Shown: in pieces, positions 57,304-60,000 of the stretch
Layout of the letters: every line of letters begins with the position of its first letter
How positions within the stretch are numbered: position 1 is the first letter of the stretch
NCBI RefSeq assembly: GCF_037975245.1
Contig: NC_092579.1
Coordinates: forward strand, 16,580,178-16,640,177
DNA: 60,000 nt
Reading direction: 5' to 3'
DNA from: Apostichopus japonicus
Lineage: Eukaryota; Echinodermata; Holothuroidea; Aspidochirotida; Stichopodidae
Notes under the pieces: model-generated
Seen by the model: only the letters and a program-made list of their open reading frames with translations
Database searches by the model: none
What the model was told of the DNA's origin: nothing
Position numbers and translations under genes: made by a program

Positions 57304-58994
57304 CACTGGCGGATCCAGGGCCTTTGTTTGGGAGGGGCCAAAGTGGCATTAGAGTGATATGGGGGAGGGGTCTAAGGGGAGGGGGTGCCCCCTCCCCTTT
57401 GGAAAATTTTCTATTGCTGAATGCCCTCAGATGCAATTTGGTGCGACAAAAGTGTACAATGGTGATGTTAATTTACTTCTGAAAAAGGGGTATCCCCCTC
57501 CCCTTTTGAATTTTTTTTGAATCCTGGTGATGCCTACATGTAAGGCTTTTGTCACCCAAAATTTTCTGAGAAATATGCATTTTTTTGTGTGTAACATCAA
57601 TAAATTGAATAGTAGGTGATAATTCATTCTCTCCCGTGGCATGAAAATGTTCGCTGCCAGGCGCAGCGGAACGGGAAAATTATTGGGGGGCTAATGTGTG
57701 GAGACTATCTAAGCGGAGCGCCACCATCGGTTGGCGCGGAGCGTACAAGAAAATTTTGGGTTTTTCAAACCCCCAGATGGCCGGAAACGGCACTTCCCGA
57801 GTGTTTTATGCTGCGAATACCTAGCCCTAAAATATGGGTTTCAAGCCTGCAATTTCTCAGATTGCACGTAAAAATTTGTAAAAACATTGTAATTTGTATA
57901 TTTGATGGTGTTTTAAGAGAGTAGCTATTACTCGTAGTGTACTCGCAAAGACGTTTTTGAGTGTAGTAAATTGCTACTTGCAATTAAATGCAATAATTAA
58001 ATAAATGTCATAAGAAAAAACAGAAAGCATTTCTTAATGTCAACAAATGGGTAATTCCAAAACCATGTGCAGTTGCCAACAAATTTCTATGAACCAAGCA
58101 CTGTCACGAATGCATGTATATACAGTACAGGTGAAATGCTAATATTGTGGGGTTTTTTGGTTTAATAATTGATTGCGTTTAAACATAGAGCCATATTCCA
58201 CGCCTTGCGTGTACTCGTAGTGTAAAATGAGGCAAGTCATTGGCCTAAGACGAAGTTGTGTTGCGCTTACCGGTACTCACACTCACTGCTTCCACTTTTC
58301 ACGGGGCGTGAAGACGCGGTTGGGGTGACAATGTGGTCTATAGCCAGGGGACGGGCCGAGGGTCCCCCAGCATTTACTAAAATTATTACACCTATATAGT
58401 ATACGTGTGCATCGGACAGATCGACAAGTATGCATTGAAAAAATGGGCAGATGCACGTTTCGGAGCCTTGGTAAATATTGGGGGGGGCTTATCATGCATT
58501 TGCCCCCTCAACTTTTTCATTGGGGGGCTGAGCCCCCCAAGCCCCCCCCCCCCCCCGGTTTCGCCGCCACTGTTCGCTGCTCGCCCCAATGAAAAGAAAT
58601 ATAGGCTAATTTGAGGTTCAAATGATGCTGTAAAGGAAGTTTTATACTCTATTATGCTAAATGCTAAAGAAATGATGTTTGCTAAGTCAAAATTGGATGC
58701 AATTTTTTTTTATGTATACTTGACAATTACAATGCGGTTTTTTCGGACGCTTGTGCGGGTCAGCGGGTTTGGGTGTTAGAATGCGGGTCTAATTCCCGCG
58801 AATTGCGGGTCAGTTGGGAGCTCTGCATTTAATTTTAAACCAGAAAACGAAAGGTTTAGACTAGTCTACCACTGCTATTCCTCTCGATTTTTTTTAATTT
58901 CCAAACATATGATTTAGCGGATGTTCGGAAACACTTTTTGGCTCACCTTTGGGGGGGCCATGGCCCCCCTTGGTCCCCCTTGGATCCGCCAGTG
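57304..58994. mobile_element. hAT-like element with CACTGGCGGATCC ends and 8-bp target duplication
   Basis: It starts CACTGGCGGATCCAGGG and ends CCTTGGATCCGCCAGTG (inverted repeat, 16 of 17). The perfect direct repeat CCTATATA lies at 57296-57303 and 58995-59002. It is 1691 bp, of which 915 bp are a second element inserted within it. No transposase ORF, so it depends on a transposase supplied elsewhere. Confidence 0.93.
57658..58572. mobile_element. Nested hAT-like element inside 57304-58994
   Basis: It starts CAGGCGCAGCGGAACGGG and ends CCGGTTTCGCCGCCACTG. The perfect 8-bp duplication TTCGCTGC lies at 57650-57657 and 58573-58580. It carries the GCTCCGCGCCAAC dispersed core in inverted orientation at 57700-57800. 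Confidence 0.87.
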
Positions 58995-59002
58995 CCTATA
59001 TA

Positions 59003-60000
59003 TATATATTTATATATATTGGTTACTATGGCAACTGATAACACACTGTCAATATTTCACTAATAAGTAAGAGTAAGTGAAATGTCCACAACGACTTTGA
59101 ATGATTCGTTAAATTGACAAATATTGATGGAATGGTCAACCAAAATATATTAATGTATGCTAAAAACACTATGGAAACCTTAAGGTGCCGTCAAATTATT
59201 AACATCTGTTTCTGAAAATTTTCATCATTTTTCTGTAAAATGTTGACATTCTGATGCAAGCGTGATTAAATGACGAGATTGATTAAAATATCAAATTTAT
59301 CAATTTCCTACAGATTGTTATATCGATGAAATTTGGTTAAATCAAAATCATTTTGTCATTTTGCAGCAAAAGGTTAAAATCTTCCACTCATTAAATTAAG
59401 GAAGTTGTCATTTAGTTGCAAATTGATCACCATATTAACTGAACAATTAATCAAGTTGTTGAAAACTGCTATCTACAGAAACAGCTTAAAACAATCGACA
59501 TCAGCTTATAACGTGTCCATAATACAGCGAGTACAAACCACGGAATTAAAATTTCATACAGTCAAACAATAATTGGAGTCTACGTGATAATGTTTGGTTA
59601 GTGCATGCAAGCTTGATACTTTCGGATGCTTAATTAAGGGTTTCGTGTTTCTTTTTCTTAGTAATTTTCTCTCAAATACTGTGATCTGGAAAACCGAAAA
59701 TTAATCTGCAAAATGGAAATTAGTTAACTGAAAAGAGATTGCCAAGTGATATATAGCTAACTTCATAAAAATTTGTTTTACATTAATATTTGTTTGACAT
59801 AACGCTCCTGGATATGATTTAACACCATTAATTTTATCACTGACAATTTTTTTCATGAATTGTAAACATATTGTTTGAGGCCACAAAAGTCTTATGTGTT
59901 TTCCTATTGAGGTTTGTGTTGCATCTGAGGAACTGATATTATGGTCTGTGTACTAGACTATAAGTGTTTCAGCCACTTAAATAATTGTGTTGCATCTGAG
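59003..60000. other. AT-rich intergenic end of the window
   Basis: A short TA repeat lies at 59000-59018. GTGTTGCATCTGAGG recurs at about 59908 and 59986, the second cut by the window edge. No gene is seen. Confidence 0.4.

Overview
The window looks like nuclear DNA of a marine invertebrate deuterostome, most likely an echinoderm (inference). Genes are spliced with GT-AG introns and gene density is low. DNA transposons, tRNA-derived SINEs, CR1-like retroposon tails and a Ty3-type LTR element are abundant. There are no operons or bacterial signals. Species was not determined.

Layout. 1-12.8 kb and 32.4-46.9 kb are two versions of one duplicated cassette. Its blocks are D1 (CR1-like tail plus unique sequence: 1-1615 and 32421-33797), D2 (3130-3625, 11815-12814 and 33825-34773) and D3 (a two-exon rhodopsin-type GPCR gene). 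The GPCR is present three times in the same direction: A 8726-10508, B 35551-37330, C 43270-45305. Each copy has exons of exactly 725 and 352 nt and encodes an intact 358-residue receptor. Copy B is a mosaic of A-like and C-like sequence, which suggests gene conversion. A young Ty3/Gypsy element (38492-42956) with 167-bp LTRs and a CTTTG target duplication sits between B and C. It is defective: gag frameshifts, and a deletion removing the start of integrase.

12.8-20.2 kb is a transposon graveyard with nested hAT-like elements, two SINE copies with tetranucleotide tails, and an unusual 1361-bp element (16085-17445). That element has 32/34-bp terminal inverted repeats, a 9-bp target duplication and a single 208-codon ORF of unknown family. 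20.7-31.4 kb holds pieces of spliced genes: a SAMD3-like broken locus on the plus strand and a run of minus-strand exons of an unrecognised acidic/coiled-coil protein, separated by repeat-rich introns.

47-60 kb holds a CR1-like remnant, an intact single-exon two-helix membrane protein gene (48927-49565, minus) and a candidate 6.7-kb mobile unit (49814-56504). The unit is bounded by an 8-bp duplication GCCCATAA, hAT-like ends and related hairpin-rich subterminal regions. Just inside these lie a plus-strand intron-split integrase-like gene and a minus-strand 193-codon membrane-protein ORF. A pair of nested hAT-like elements, each with a perfect 8-bp target duplication, follows at 57304-58994.

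The GPCR triplication is the only clear functional gene set. The most novel-looking structures are the 49814-56504 unit and the 16085-17445 element.
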